Part shown: positions 48,620-60,350 of the stretch, in pieces
Position numbering within the stretch: the first letter of the stretch is position 1
Layout of the letters: each line of letters starts with the position of its first letter
NCBI RefSeq assembly: GCF_001949145.1
Contig: NW_019091746.1
Location: forward strand, 55,074 to 119,073
Direction of reading: 5' to 3'
DNA: 64,000 nt
From: Acanthaster planci
Lineage: Eukaryota; Echinodermata; Asteroidea; Valvatida; Acanthasteridae
The notes under the pieces: model-generated
Database searches by the model: none
The model's input: only the letters and a program-made list of their open reading frames with translations
What the model was told of the DNA's origin: nothing
Made by a program: the position numbers and the translations under genes

Positions 48620-48690
48620 AACTTAGTGAGCATCTAAATAAAAAACTTAGTGTGCTTGTTAATATATTACTTAGTGTGCTGTAAATAATT
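48620..48690. repeat. Diverged relatives of the 24-bp satellite
   Basis: Three degenerate copies, AACTTAGTGAGCATCTAAAT, AACTTAGTGTGCTTGTTAAT and TACTTAGTGTGCTGTAAAT, resemble the unit of the array at 48993-49108. Confidence 0.65.
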
Positions 48691-48992
48691 ACACATGTAC
48701 CCAATTCAATCCACTGTTATAATGCAAATGTGAGGCGGTAACTATTTGTTTGGATACCCCCGACACACTTTCATTGGTAATAAAGGGTGAGAATATGCAA
48801 TATCATTTTGGAATTATTATCTTTGTAGACTGTGATTGCCATTTATGTTACTTTAATGCAATCTTTATGTTTTCTTATTGAGTATGATTGTAATATTCAT
48901 GAATGCAATAACTTATTGTTTGCAACAAGCCAATGGAAAGTAAATTTCTATGTGAATTTTTGCATGGACAATAATAAATTTGAATTTTGAAT

Positions 48993-49108
48993 GTATGACA
49001 CTTGGTGTGCTTGTAAATATGACACTTGGTGTGCTTGTAAATATGACACTTGGTGTGCTTGTAAATATGACACTTGGTGTGCTTGTAAATATGACACTTG
49101 GTGTGCAT
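48993..49108. repeat. 24-bp tandem repeat, five near-identical copies
   Basis: Unit TATGACACTTGGTGTGCTTG(TAAA) repeated five times with almost no change; the last copy switches to GCATGTAC. As 24 is a multiple of three and the unit lacks stops in several frames, it opens false reading frames on both strands, none of which is a gene. Confidence 0.95.
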
Positions 49109-49210
49109 GTACAAAGCCAATTCTTGTGCATCTGTTCCGTATACACATACATGTACTCCGACTTAATTCAATCCTGTCTGATAGGTACAGATGTACATTT
49201 AATATTTATA

Positions 49211-49470
49211 TTATGCAGGATTAAGTGGGTAATCATTATTCACAAAAATACCTTCCAGTGAAAAAAATTTATGAACACATATAAAAAATAAGAATTCAGC
49301 CAGGTATGCAAAATCCACGCAAATTCCAGGTAAGCTGCCTAAATCTGCTGTTTCTTCAGTATTCATGGACTCAACAGACCCAGACCTTAGTGGTTTAAGA
49401 ACCTGCCCTGGAAGGCTTCTGTTGATCACTGTAGTCTCAGATCTAATCAACCTCACACTGATTGATCCCT
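49211..49470 (-). CDS. Coding exon, minus strand, unrecognised
   Basis: A very good acceptor (TTTTCTGCACTCAG) ends at 49471. After two bases the frame reads GSISVRLIRSETTVINRSLP, GQVLKPLRSGSVESMNTEET, ADLGSLPG and stays open to a stop at 49211. The first 50 residues look conserved; the rest (FLFFICVHKFFSL) does not, so the true exon probably ends at an unidentified donor before about 49320, or this is a last exon. It lies downstream of GSKIP on the same strand but beyond its poly(A) signals, so it is probably another gene. Family not recognised. Confidence 0.42.
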
Positions 49471-51300
49471 CTGAGTGCAGAAAACACTGCCATCAACATA
49501 TACAACAAGAGAGTGTTATGAAAGAAAACAGCCTATTTTTCCCAGCCAGGTTTGCCGTGTTTGTATGATTTGAAACCCAACATGCAAAGCTACATGTACC
49601 TTTCAAGTACATTAAAGGTACATGTACATTACATGCACAACGTAAAGTGTAGAAGATGTTATCCAATAACTATCGGTATTTTAGAGCCCATGAGTGCATG
49701 TATTTGATGTATTTAATAAGCTCCATGAATCTCAGCACACTGTGATTACATTGTAGCTGTACAGAGAATTGTGTTCAAAACAACCCTTTTAAAATGAACT
49801 GTACCACTATACACACAGCTGCTGTAAGTGTTCTTTACTCTTTCTGGCAAACTGCCAACTCCAAAGTATATGTACATGCACGGCCAATATTAAAATTGTT
49901 TTTTGCAATATGGCCGAAATCTGTCAACCAAATGTGTACTTGGAAAGAGTTGAATGATTTCACGTATTGTGCTTGGCCAATGCGTTGCAAACTCTTGGTG
50001 GCGCACTTTTTTGAATCGCCCATATTATTTACCAGGACAAGATTGTGTTCATATTAACCTACGTACGTATCTTTACTCAAATTTACCAGGGTACTTACTA
50101 GTACCGTACATGTATTGCACATGATTCAATATTTTACCTCTTTCTGTGAGAAATAGAAGTATTTGCAAAATTATTGTCAAGACTTTTTAGAATATTTGTC
50201 ACACCTATAGTACTGCTAGCAATCATAGATATCCATAATGAAAATTTGAGAGCATTGTACATGTACCTGTACATGTACATTGCAATGCAGTGTCAGGAAA
50301 CAAAATGACAGAGAAAAGCATATTAAAGTAACAATACATAAAATCTAAACTGTACTTGAAGTACTAAAATAACAGAGACTAACATCTTACAAAGCAGAGC
50401 AGTAATCTATATATAATCTAAAGTGCCCTTGATGCTTGTATATGTAACCTACCGGTAGAATGTTCTGGTTCATCTCAAACAAATGAAGCATTCATTTGTT
50501 CCAGTTACTTTATTATGAACTTGTACGTGTACCAGTTAAAGTATAATTTAGAATAAAATAGATATACTTTAGTTCTACACAATTGGTCTGCATTCAGATG
50601 CAAAGGATACTGTTGGATATTTTCTCTAACTTGTAGAAGCCACATGTACATGTAGGTATGTTAGCTATCCAAATACATGTATGTATATCAAGTCATTTTT
50701 AAAAAAGGGGGTATGACCCCCATTTTCCAAAACAGGGGGAGCATGAACTAAAGTAGTGATGGTAAAATGCCTGTAAAGCGTGGGGTCTGGAGTCAAACAG
50801 TACGTCAGTACTCCACTATTTTCCTGTCTTCCATCTTTTTCTTCTTTTTTATTTAATTTGGTGAATGAGGGGAGAGGGGCGTGCACCCCCTTTGCCCCTC
50901 CTTCCCAGAGCCACCCCTGGTGTGTGTTCAAGGCCAAGAATATTATATTGCAAGTTTAACATACATGTAGGTTTTAACACAAAATGGAAGTCTGCAAATT
51001 CTGACATTATTCCATTAAAAATGGTGGAAAACATTATGCGCTAATATCCTAGAAAAAAGCTTTTCGTCACAATCACATCTTTACACCAAGATGTACTGGA
51101 TGGTGCAGGAACATTCAAGACTGAATGGTGCAGATGGCTGTTGAGTGCATGTACATGTACATTACATATATGCTTGCATGCATGTGTTTATCGTCTTCTG
51201 TAGAGGTAAAGATGATCTAAGAAATGAAATTTCTCTTGTCATGGCAAAACACTCTCCATCTTTCCATGGGGGGTGTTACCCTGCAACGTCTAAGTAAACA
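49471..51300. other. 3' flank of GSKIP with dispersed repeats
   Basis: On the minus strand AATAAA sits at 50848-50853 (TTTATT on plus), about 450 bp after the GSKIP stop, a candidate poly(A) signal. The G-run repeat fragment at 50700-50940 overlaps it. The frames at 49794-50057 are open on both strands but not credible. Confidence 0.45.
50700..50940. mobile_element. Dispersed-repeat fragment shared with 59470-59640
   Basis: CAGGGGGAGCATGAACTAAA followed by GTGATGGTAAAATGCC matches AGGGGGGGCATGAACTAAAA followed by CCATGGTGTAATGCC at 59491. The far end (AGAGCCACCCCTGG) is the complement of a GGGTGGCTCT-type repeat start. Family name unknown. Confidence 0.5.
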
Positions 51301-51507
51301 TCAGTGAGTTCTGTTTACATCTTTGATAGTCTCCACCTTCTCCTCCTGATCTTCCAGTTCAGTTTGAAGAAGCTGGAGTTTGTCAACCAAGGTCTCCCCA
51401 AATGTGAGTCTATACTGAGGACTGTGCTTGTCCAGTAGAGCATAGATCGTCTCATAGAATGGAGACTCAATGTTGCCATCAATCTGATCAAACGATGTCC
51501 CAACAAT
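51301..51507 (-). CDS. GSKIP: GSKIP exon 2 (C-terminal half, GSK3-binding region)
   Basis: Second coding exon of the GSK3-beta interaction protein (DUF727 family), residues 75-142. GSKIP is a small cytosolic protein that binds glycogen synthase kinase 3-beta and lowers its activity towards some substrates. The exon starts IVGTSFDQIDG after acceptor TTTACATGTAG and runs to TGA 51303-51301. The C-terminal helix (IYALLDKHSPQYRLTFGETL then VDKLQLL) aligns with the human GSK3-binding segment, and Leu118 here corresponds to human Leu130, reported as essential for binding. The tail after it is acidic and slightly longer than in human. A GTAAAC after codon 137 could act as a donor, but the nearby stop makes a terminal exon more likely. 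Confidence 0.92.
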   Translation of the reverse strand: MVGTSFDQIDGNIESPFYETIYALLDKHSPQYRLTFGETLVDKLQLLQTELEDQEEKVETIKDVNRTH

Positions 51508-52464
51508 CTACATGTAAATCACGGGGGAAAAATGAGTATAGTAATGTTCAATCCAAAAGTAAGGCAACATCATCCAAACATATTCCTCAAATAAATTAAT
51601 TCATTTCTTCACTAGATCAGGCTTACCAGGTACACGTACACCTGCTATTTAGTACTGTTTTACTGTCCATTTTCTTTTCCCAAATTTGGGGATGAAAACT
51701 GAATTAGTAGTTATCAAACAAAGATGGTTAATAAAGCAAATCAAATCACATGATAATGGTTGTACATTGGCAATTGATTTCACACAATGCATGACGATTA
51801 TGGTTGTTTTTATCAGTTTTGATCGCGCTGTGTACAATGTACGGTAGTTAACAAAAAGGAAAACAAGTAATTCTTTTGATAAAATGAAATCATGTTGGTA
51901 TGAACTAAAAAAGAATGTTTTTTTTTAGAAAACATCCACACTTAATCACAAAATGTACATGTACATTTTTTAGATTCATTTTTCACATTAATATTGAAGT
52001 CTGTGTCCTAAAAATGAACTATTATCATTATAGCAGCAAAACAGACTGAAGATGTGATGTGCCAATATGAATTGTGAAAGACAAATTTGATAAGAACCGC
52101 ATGTCTGTCATCAAAGCAGACATAGCATGAGAGTGCTGCACAAGATGAACATCACGTCAGTGACTTGGCATGCGAGTTAAGAGGCACATGTACATGTAAT
52201 CTGTCACCAGACCTCATTTCAATTATCGAAATATTGCACTTGGTGTCTCAAGTGGTAAATACCTCTCTCATCAATTTTCCTAGGATGGTATGTACCGATA
52301 GACTTGTATACTGTAAGTCTGCTGGCCATGGCTATAAAATGAGTACATGTACCGTACATGTATGTACATGTATGTATACGCAAATACACACGTTGTGCGG
52401 CAGGACATCAACGGCTTCTGGTTGCTTTTCATGAAAGCACAAAGACTATTTTGTTTCTTTACCC

Positions 52465-52892
52465 CCTCCCCTTCCTTGAGAACACACCAGTACCCCCCCT
52501 CCTTGAGAACACACCAGTATCCCCTCCCCTCCTTGAGAACACACCAGTNNNNNNNNNNNNNNNNNNNNNNNNNNNNNNNNNNNNNNNNNNNNNNNNNNNN
52601 NNNNNNNNNNNNNNNNNNNNNNNNNNNNNNNNNNNNNNNNNNNNNNNNNNNNNNNNNNNNNNNNNNNNNNNNNNNNNNNNNNNNNNNNNNNNNNNNNNNN
52701 NNNNNNNNNNNNNNNNNNNNNNNNNNNNNNNNNNNNNNNNNNNNNNNNNNNNNNNNNNNNNNNNNNNNNNNNNNNNNNNNNNNNNNNNNNNNNNNNNNNC
52801 ACCAGTACCCCCTCCCCTCCTTGAGAAAACACCAGTACCCCCTCCCCTCCTTGAGAAAACACCAGTACCCCCTCCCCTCCTTGAGAACACAC
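52465..52892. repeat. 30-bp minisatellite containing an assembly gap
   Basis: Unit CACCAGTACCCCCTCCCCTCC followed by TTGAGAACA or TTGAGAAAA. Three units precede and three follow a run of 251 N (52549-52799). The left units differ slightly from the right ones (ATCCCC, shortened C runs; ACACACC versus AAAACACC). The array interrupts the GSKIP intron; its true length is unknown. Open frames across it are artefacts of a stop-free 30-bp unit. Confidence 0.95.
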
Positions 52893-54205
52893 CAGTACGT
52901 GTACATGTACTCGTACAAACTGAAAAGGAAAACAAGATGATTGTGATAAGTATAGTGTGCATACAACCTCCCAGTATAAAGATCTTTATGTACATTGTAT
53001 TTTTGAAAAGAGATCATATTTAGAATAAAATCTGTTCTTATAATTACCAGTACCGGTACATGTAGGTGTACATACAAACATACATGTACATGTACATGTA
53101 TGTACATCTGTATCTTAAGAGTAAAGCCTCCACATTCCATCAAAACATTCAAATGTACATGTACATGTAACATCACTCAGGTAAATACCCTAACCTACCA
53201 TACATAATGTACATGAATGTACATGTACGTTGTATATTGTACATTACCATACCGGTACATGAAATAAAGCATTTCTTGCAAGACTAATCTTCCTGCAAAT
53301 GTATGGTAAGTGCCAATATTCAGTTTCCTCTCAGGTTTTACAAGTTGTCACAAAGCTTTTTGAGTTATCTCATCACATAATGATAAGCCAATTTATAACA
53401 TGCAACAGCTCCCATTAAATTCACACATGAACAGAAACAAAGTTCGTCTGCTTTCTTCTGTTATGCATGCTTTGAGCTACCTGTACAATATGGTGATTTA
53501 CCATACATGTAGATGAATATCTAATAAGATGTTGAGTTAAACCTCCTCCTGCCACATGGAGTTATCCTTCAACTTTTAAATCTCCCTTTGGACAATGTAT
53601 CAATTTAAACAGGAAGATGGTAAAGGAACACACAGATAAATCTGTATTTACCGCTGCCAAGATAACTTTGTTACCGGTACTTTCTAGTGAGTTCAAATTG
53701 AATTTACATGTACACAGACGTGTAGCACTTTATAAAAAGTTTGTGGTTGCAAAATGTTTACCGGTACATGTATGCAGAGAACATTTTTGGCATTGTATTT
53801 AAAATTTTCCAGCTTAAAGAGTAAAGTAAATGTATACATGTAGCTGCACAAGTGCTTAAAATATTATTTTCACAAAAGACACATGTACATGTATCTGTAC
53901 TTCAATACATGTACATACCATTTCTTTATGCATCACCACAGGCCCAAGGATGAGACAGGAGAGAGGGAAACCTTTATATTATGTACATGTACACGTAAAT
54001 ATGTTAGCACATGTACTCCAGCAAGAACTGCCAGACATGTACATGTACATGTACACTGCTTGTATGTATGTTGACGTATATGTATGCATGTAACATTGTA
54101 AATTGTTTCATCCAAGTACATGTACATGTTACAAATCAATGCAATACTGTTTATAAAAGAAAATTCAACAAATGCACTAATACCCGGTACTATACATGGA
54201 TATCA

Positions 54206-56995
54206 GGACATCTCATACCCGAAACAACGTCGTACCTGGGACATGTCGCACCTGGGACACTTCGTACCTGGAAAAATGTGACCTGCTGAGGCTAAATGAG
54301 GAATGATCCCCAAAACCTTGCTTTGTTGCCTACGAGTATAAATGTGGTATCACTGGAAAGCCTATGCATTTCTCTTATTTTCGTATGTAAGCCTATATCT
54401 CAAAAAGTCATAAATGGCATGAATGGGGATTATGGATTTACGAATAACGAATTTCACGAATAAACATGTTTATTCCAGGTTGTAGCATTGTTTGATTTAT
54501 TTTTGCACGGTGATTGTGGCGGAGCCTGGGAAGAGTAGAAATAATCGGAAGAAATTAAACAAGTGTTGACAGGAACCATATTTACCCAAACAATACTTGC
54601 TAATCAGAGGGTTTTGCCTGAAGGTTTTTTTTTTCTTTAAATGTGTGTCAATCACGATCATGCCCTGTAAAGCCCTTTTGAGTGCCTTCTAATCAGTGGT
54701 TCTAAAGATGCCGCACCACCTTTAATCATATCCACCCCACACACGCTCTGCAACTGCTGAAGCGTACACCTGTAAGCCGCTCATGGAAGGCGGCTCTTCA
54801 TAGAAAAAAGGGGGAATCTGGAATATGATTGGTGGATTGGCATGTGCAACGAATCCCCCGGTTTTCTATAAATGAGCATGTGATCCAACAACTGCATATA
54901 TCTAGACGAGGCCTGTCCAAGTCAGCTTTCAAGAACCCATTTTCAAGAACTCAAGAGTCAAGATGCCATCGAAGCACCCCTGCATCTCCTGTAAGAAGAC
55001 AGCTCGTCGCAATCAGCAGGCATTCCAGTGCGACCAGTGTGATATGTGCAATCCATGACTTGCAGGGCATTGGCGACAACGAAGAAGTAGTTTTCCGAAT
55101 TCTAGACGGGGCTTCGCAGTGAGGCAAAGTGCTACTTGTGGACAGCCAGGGTTACACGTACATGTACAACCGAAAGTGGAAGCCGGCCAGTTCCACCAAC
55201 CAGCAGTTCGTCTGGTTGTGCAGCATCCAGGGTAGACGGCAGAGATGCCCCGTCTCGGTTAAAACCCCACGGCAGCTACCTTCTCCTGTCCCAACCCAGT
55301 AAACCTCAAGAGAACAGCTAACAGAACCAGACAGAGCCAGCACCCTCCTGAGCGAAACCGACCTCGACTTTGACGTAGCGACCGACTTTCTACCGGATGA
55401 CTTCTTCCAGAAGGATGTCGAGGTTGGCACTGCTAGACATCTGATTTTCTATATGCAGGAACAATTGCAGCTGTTGGACAAGGCGAAGACGTGGTATTTG
55501 GACGGCACGTTCAAACTGGTGAAGAAGCCATTCTGCCAGCTCTTCTCAGTGCATGCATTCATCAAAGGCAAAACTGGTGTGATGAAGCAGGTTCCACTGG
55601 CATTCGCCATGATGTCCAGACGCACAAAGAAGGACTACAAGAAGGTAAAAGCTGTCTATTCATTTACCTATTTACTCACTGGCTCCTACCTTAACCAAAT
55701 GAACTATTCGAAAATCTTTTGATTTCTTGAGTGTTGTGTAATCCAAAAAAAATGGACATGTGGCTCTCTTCAAGTCCTTAATTATTTTCTAAAGCAAAAA
55801 CTGGAAAGTTGACTCTCTTCAATTTCTTAATTGCTTTCTAATGCAATTAAGTAGAAAATTACAATATATTTTTATTTAATAATGTGTCGCTTTTCTTTAT
55901 TCAGGTTCTGAAGGCGCTGAAGAAGCGATTGGCTGCAAACGTCCTTGAGATGGTGGTGGACTTCGAGGCATATCTGTGGTCAGCTATTGGGTCCCTCTTT
56001 GATGTACAGGTCAAGGGGTACCTCTACCATTGGACTCAGGCCGTTTGGAGAAAGTGCCAAGAGCTGGGTCTTCAAGTGCCATACAGTACTGATGACGCTG
56101 TGCACAGCTACATACACTGTATACATGCGAGGGCTTCTGGCATTACCGTTTCTGCCTGGCAAACACATCCCATTTACCTTCAACATAATGGCAGAGGCGG
56201 CCACCACACCTTCCCTCTTCGACCTCTGCAGCTACATCGGGTCAATATGGCTGGAGAGTACCATATGGGGTCCGGGAAACTGGTCAGTTTTCAAAAGGAG
56301 CGTCCAGACAAACAATGACGTCAAAGGCTGCACTGGATGATCAACAGTAGAGCGGGGCAACACAACATAGAGCTGTACGGCATCATCAAGCTGCCCTACC
56401 AAGAGGCATCACTGGTCAAGCTCCACATGAAGCTCGTCAAGGAAGCCAGGATTCAGCGACACCAGCGAAGACAAGTACGGATGGTCTAGGGGCGCCTCTT
56501 TCAACTGTGGGACCACTACCTGGTTGGGGATATCAAAACTTCGAGGTTTCTGGTGGCCTGCAAGTACCTGACCGGACCTGTGTCCTCAACAAACCAAACA
56601 ACTCTTTTCAGAACCACCGATTCTTTTCAGAGCCACACATATTCCCAAAAAGAGATTGATTCAATGTCTGCAATTAATTGGCAGGTAACAGGTGGCTCTG
56701 TTTAGACCAACAGATATTTAAAAAGAGAGCAATATTACATGTATTAGGTCCTTGTGAAATGCTTTTCCTTGTTTTGTTTTCTTTCTCAATTGTTTTCCAA
56801 TGTCTTCCGTAATAATTTCAAAAACTTAGTTTTCATACTTTAATTGAAGATCTGATTTAATTGATGTCTCCACAAGCTGAAAGTATGTAATTTTCTCTTG
56901 GGTTACGAGTTGTCCCGAGTACGAATTATCCCAGGTACAAATTGTCCTGGGTACGAGATGTCATGGGTACGAATTGTCCCAGGTACGAGATGTCC
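54206..56995 (+). mobile_element. MULE (Mutator-like) DNA transposon with repeat-rich terminal inverted repeats, 2.8 kb
   Basis: Outer ends are inverted: GGACATCTCATACC at 54206 and its complement ending GATGTCC at 56995. Both termini are made of the same short unit repeated several times: GTACCTGGGACA-like on the left (54206-54275) and its complement TGTCCCAGGTACGA on the right (56905-56995). Between them lies a broken transposase on the plus strand. No clear 8-10-bp target duplication is visible, so the outermost boundaries may be slightly off. It sits inside the GSKIP intron, antisense to the gene. Confidence 0.75.
54963..56490 (+). pseudogene. MULE transposase with zinc-binding and FLYWCH-like N-terminus, broken
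   Basis: ATG 54963 starts a Cys-rich segment (CISCKKTARRNQQAFQCDQC), stopped at 55056-55058. A FLYWCH-like finger follows at 55150-55275 (WLCSIQGRRQRCPVSVKTP). The MULE catalytic domain starts at 55340: YLDGTFKLVKKPFCQLFSVH (first Asp), MKQVPLAFAMMSRRTK, a phase-0 intron 55645-55904 (GTAAAA...TTATTCAG), then VDFEAYLWSAIGSLFDVQVK (second Asp), HWTQAVWRKCQELGL, and after a frameshift at about 56110 LLALPFLPGKHIPFTF and WGPGNWSVF. The end (NIELYGIIKLPYQEASLV) stops at about 56490. It would cut and paste DNA between the terminal repeats; several stops and shifts make this copy inactive. Confidence 0.75.
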
Positions 56996-57562
56996 AACAT
57001 TCCTTACATGTACATGTAGCATACATTTGTACATGTTCACATGTAGATGTACCGGAACACTGTACTTGCACACTCACAGTGCCTACATACAGTGTACAGT
57101 GTAATATTGTACCATGATGTACACGTGTACCGCTATATTTATGGGTACATGTACTTAACAAACATACATGTACAGTCAATGTCAATAATCATAAAATCTG
57201 GACAGACTGCGACATTCTATCCATAAAATGCATTTAAAATGATAAAATATGGTGTCAATAAGAAAAGTATTGAGCCTGCAAAGGTAATTTTTCAATTTAT
57301 GCTACATTTATCAGTACATGTATACATGTACAATGTAGGTTTGAAGAAAGAGGTTGAAAAATTGAGCAAATGTTGAACTTCAAGGTGCCACATGGCCTTA
57401 ATGTACATGTACATGTATGTAACCACCGGTATGTGTCATGCTGCAGTCTGGTACTAGTACATGTATCTCTCTACAGCCTGATTTTCTTTTCATACATGTA
57501 CATGTATATGTACATGTACACATACATGTATATAAAAGGCCTTCACAAGACATTCCATACAC

Positions 57563-57624
57563 CTTGTACAGTTTCTAGGCTTGATCTCTGGGTCATCAAA
57601 GTCGGAGAATTGATCCATGGCAGC
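57563..57624 (-). CDS. Possible 62-nt exon, minus strand, inside the GSKIP intron
   Basis: Acceptor TCCCATCCTTGTCAG, then AAMDQFSDFDDPEIKPRNCT plus two bases, then GTGTAT as donor. The peptide looks coding and contains an ATG, and the acceptor is strong. If spliced into GSKIP it would be a 5' alternative or break the frame (62 nt is not a multiple of three). It may instead belong to a nested gene or to an unrecognised transposon. Confidence 0.33.
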
Positions 57625-57982
57625 CTGACAAGGATGGGATAGAAAGCGAACAACTATAATTGTGACCTGCTCGGCGAAAAAGGGTATTAAGGGACACTGC
57701 TTTTTCACACACAGGGATTTTTTATGAGGACAGTGTGATTTTTTTACTTCTTGGTTTATTGGCTTCTGTTATCAGTACTTTCACAATTCATACAAGAAAC
57801 CTAACTGTTGCTGTGGGTACCAAAGGACTTTCTTGGCTGATTTCTTTTTCCACTTCCTATGTTAAAAGGGTTTTATCTCTGAAAGCAAGTCTTTTAATAT
57901 GTATAATAATTTCGATTGATGAGGGCGCCCTGTACTGGCTGGCTGCCTTTTTAAAACCTTTCCTGTGCTTTCTTTTTTTCAG

Positions 57983-57983
57983 N
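57983..57983. other. Single unresolved base (N)
   Basis: An N follows a T-run and CAG; it is an assembly ambiguity that can shift any frame read across it. The surrounding 57.7-58.2 kb is pyrimidine-rich and ends in AAATAAATTTTG, resembling a retroposon 3' end, without a recognisable ORF. Confidence 0.9.
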
Positions 57984-58199
57984 CCCTAGCTAATGTTCCC
58001 TTTGTAATATTTTGTGTTTTGATCCCCCTCCTCTTCCTTTTGATCGCTCTTCCTCCTGACCCCCTACCCCTTACCCCCTCCCCCTTTTTGACCCTCCTTA
58101 GCCCTATATGTGTTGTTTCCTCTTCCCTTTCTGTATTTTCGCCCTTTTGTCCAAGTACATTGTTAATGTTTGTAAATAAATTTTGATTTCCGTTGATTC

Positions 58200-59460
58200 A
58201 ATTTTTTGTCATTTTAATTTTAACCCTTTTAGAAAGTATTATTGATCATAATGTCCCTGTTTACTCCAAGGCTTTGTAGAAATTTAAGGCTTTTAGCTTT
58301 TTAATACCCTTTTCTTTTGTAATTGTACATATTATTGTATATTTACATGTATTTGTTTTAATGTACATGTAAATTGTATTCACAATTCTGCCCCTGGCGG
58401 CGAGGAATACAGTTAAAATAAATAAACCATTCATAATACATGTAGTATGGTACAGGTAGTGTACATGTACACGTACATGTATAATTATGCAAAAATCAAC
58501 ACATGTATCTCCAGAATGCAAAATGCCACATGCAAGGTTCAAACTTACACTAAATTACCGGTAGCTAAAACTAAAAAAGCTTTTGATGTACTGGTAACCA
58601 ATTCAAATGTACATGTACATGTAACTCATTTTGAAATAAAAATATCCCATAATACCCATGTTTGTGGAGCCAATCACAATTTGGCAGATTTGTATCACTG
58701 GGTGTATACATGTACATGTACCTGTACATGTACCCATGTAAAGATACACTCTATAACTTGTCTAACCACGGGTACATGTACATACATGTACATGTACATA
58801 CTTGTACATGTATGTACCAGAACAGGTACATCTGTACAAATAATGTACTACAAGGGCAGTTTAACTCTAACCCTCTCGGATGTAGGGTATAATAACGGCA
58901 CATCATATTGAAATTGGAGGATTGAGGACATTAGGGTTGAGGAAGGACGCAAAATGAAATACATCCTCAATGCTTTATTTCATGGGAAGAATTTATTAGA
59001 ATTTGCTGGTTTTGTCTCACAAAGACCATTATGTTGTTCCAATCTCCAAAAATATTTCATACATCATCATGTACATGTAGCTCTACGAATTCTCTCAAAT
59101 TATAAGATTACATGGATGCTATGGCACAAAATTCAGAGTGTAATTCACACGTTTTGGGTATTGCAATTGATGAATAATGCAAAAATCTATGTCGGGGACA
59201 CCATGCATTCAAATATGCAGTGACGAAGTACATGTACATTGTATGTCCAAAAGTTTACATCAAAAGTTTACATCAACCTGCTGCACACACACTGTGTGGT
59301 GCACGCAATGTGTGCCATGTGTTTGGATGTGTTAGGGTGGTGAATAAAAGCTTCAATCTTTCTTCAAGAAATAGTTGCATGGTCTTAAAGCCATACATTG
59401 TAGTTCATCAGATGTAAAGAAATACATGTACTGGTATGCAGTTTTGTCAGCTTTATTGGG
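58200..59460. other. Intronic non-coding DNA with octamer chains
   Basis: No gene seen. Dense octamers at 58438-58480, 58608-58625 and 58707-58830. Frames there are repeat-derived. Confidence 0.5.
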
Positions 59461-59469
59461 GAAGAAAGG

Positions 59470-59640
59470 GGCAGATCCAGGATTTTCTAAAAGGGGGGGC
59501 ATGAACTAAAACAGCCATGGTGTAATGCCCATGAGCATGTTGCACAAGGCCCTTGCAGTGTGGGCCAAGGGCCTGCTTAAGGGCCCTAGGATATTCTGGA
59601 TTCTAGGCACTCTCTGGCACCATTTTAGGCAGTATGACCC
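59470..59640 (+). mobile_element. Dispersed-repeat fragment (GGGGCAGATCCAGGATTT type)
   Basis: Starts GGGGCAGATCCAGGATTTTC, followed by AAAAGGGGGGGCATGAACTA, matching the repeat near 50735. This kind of start is common in dispersed repeats of marine invertebrates. No ORF. Confidence 0.5.
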
Positions 59641-59789
59641 CTTTGCGCCTTTGTCACATTCTGTTTTTTATTTACTTACAGTATTTTAGCTTAATAGTTC
59701 TCAAATACAGAAATTCGAAAATTTATAGAGATTGGATTACAAATTATATAATAAAATATTAAAAGGATAGATACATGTATATACAGGGA

Positions 59790-60350
59790 CTAAACAAGCT
59801 TAAAAGAAATTATGATGTGAACAATGTGTGGAATACATGTAGATGATTTTTGGTATCTGCTTAGTACGACAGAAGGGAACCAAAGCCCACTAGCATTTCT
59901 AAGAGTAAGACTGTTCTGTGAATTACGAGAAGGGGAAAGCATGGACATATGCTTGGATCCGACAAGGGACTTTGCAAATTTCTCAAGTAGCTGAAAACGC
60001 CATTGTTCCAAGGATGGTAATTGAAGATAATCGAGGGTAACTGAATATTCAAAATAATTAGGATAACCAAGAATTATATGGCAGGCAGGTTTCTTTCAAT
60101 CATTCTTTCAATGCACTGAGATTGCTGTACTGTCGGAGAACTTGAACACACCGGAGAGGCATATTCAAGAAGAGGTCTAATGTACATCAGATAAATAGTG
60201 ACAAGATTTGCAATGGGGGCATTGAACTTTTTAAGAATATATAAGATATATAATCTCTTGGCAACCATACAAGAAAATGTAATGTGTTCCACATGTATGT
60301 CCCATTTTAGATGTATATAGGTACATGTACATGTAGCAAGGAGGATGTGG
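59790..60350 (-). pseudogene. LINE reverse-transcriptase C-terminal fragment, minus strand
   Basis: Successive minus-strand frames give the end of a CR1/L2-type ORF2: HLKWDIHVEHITFSCMVAKR, then NLVTIYLMYIRPLLEYASPV and QQSQCIERM, and after a stop and frame change QWRFQLLEKFAKSLVGSKHM. These match the usual ending (IRPxLEYA-PVW, IERIQKR, RR-xL-xxFAxxL). It is a 5'-truncated, decayed copy inside the GSKIP intron, in the gene's orientation, and a different family from the LINE at 23-28 kb. Confidence 0.7.

Noticed and set aside
48875-49261. Overlapping frames with repeated 8-residue units
   Set aside because: Created by the 24-bp satellite, open in several frames on both strands at once.
52280-53176. 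Long frames on both strands across the N gap
   Set aside because: They read through a 30-bp repeat and unknown bases; the repeated peptide is a by-product of the unit length.
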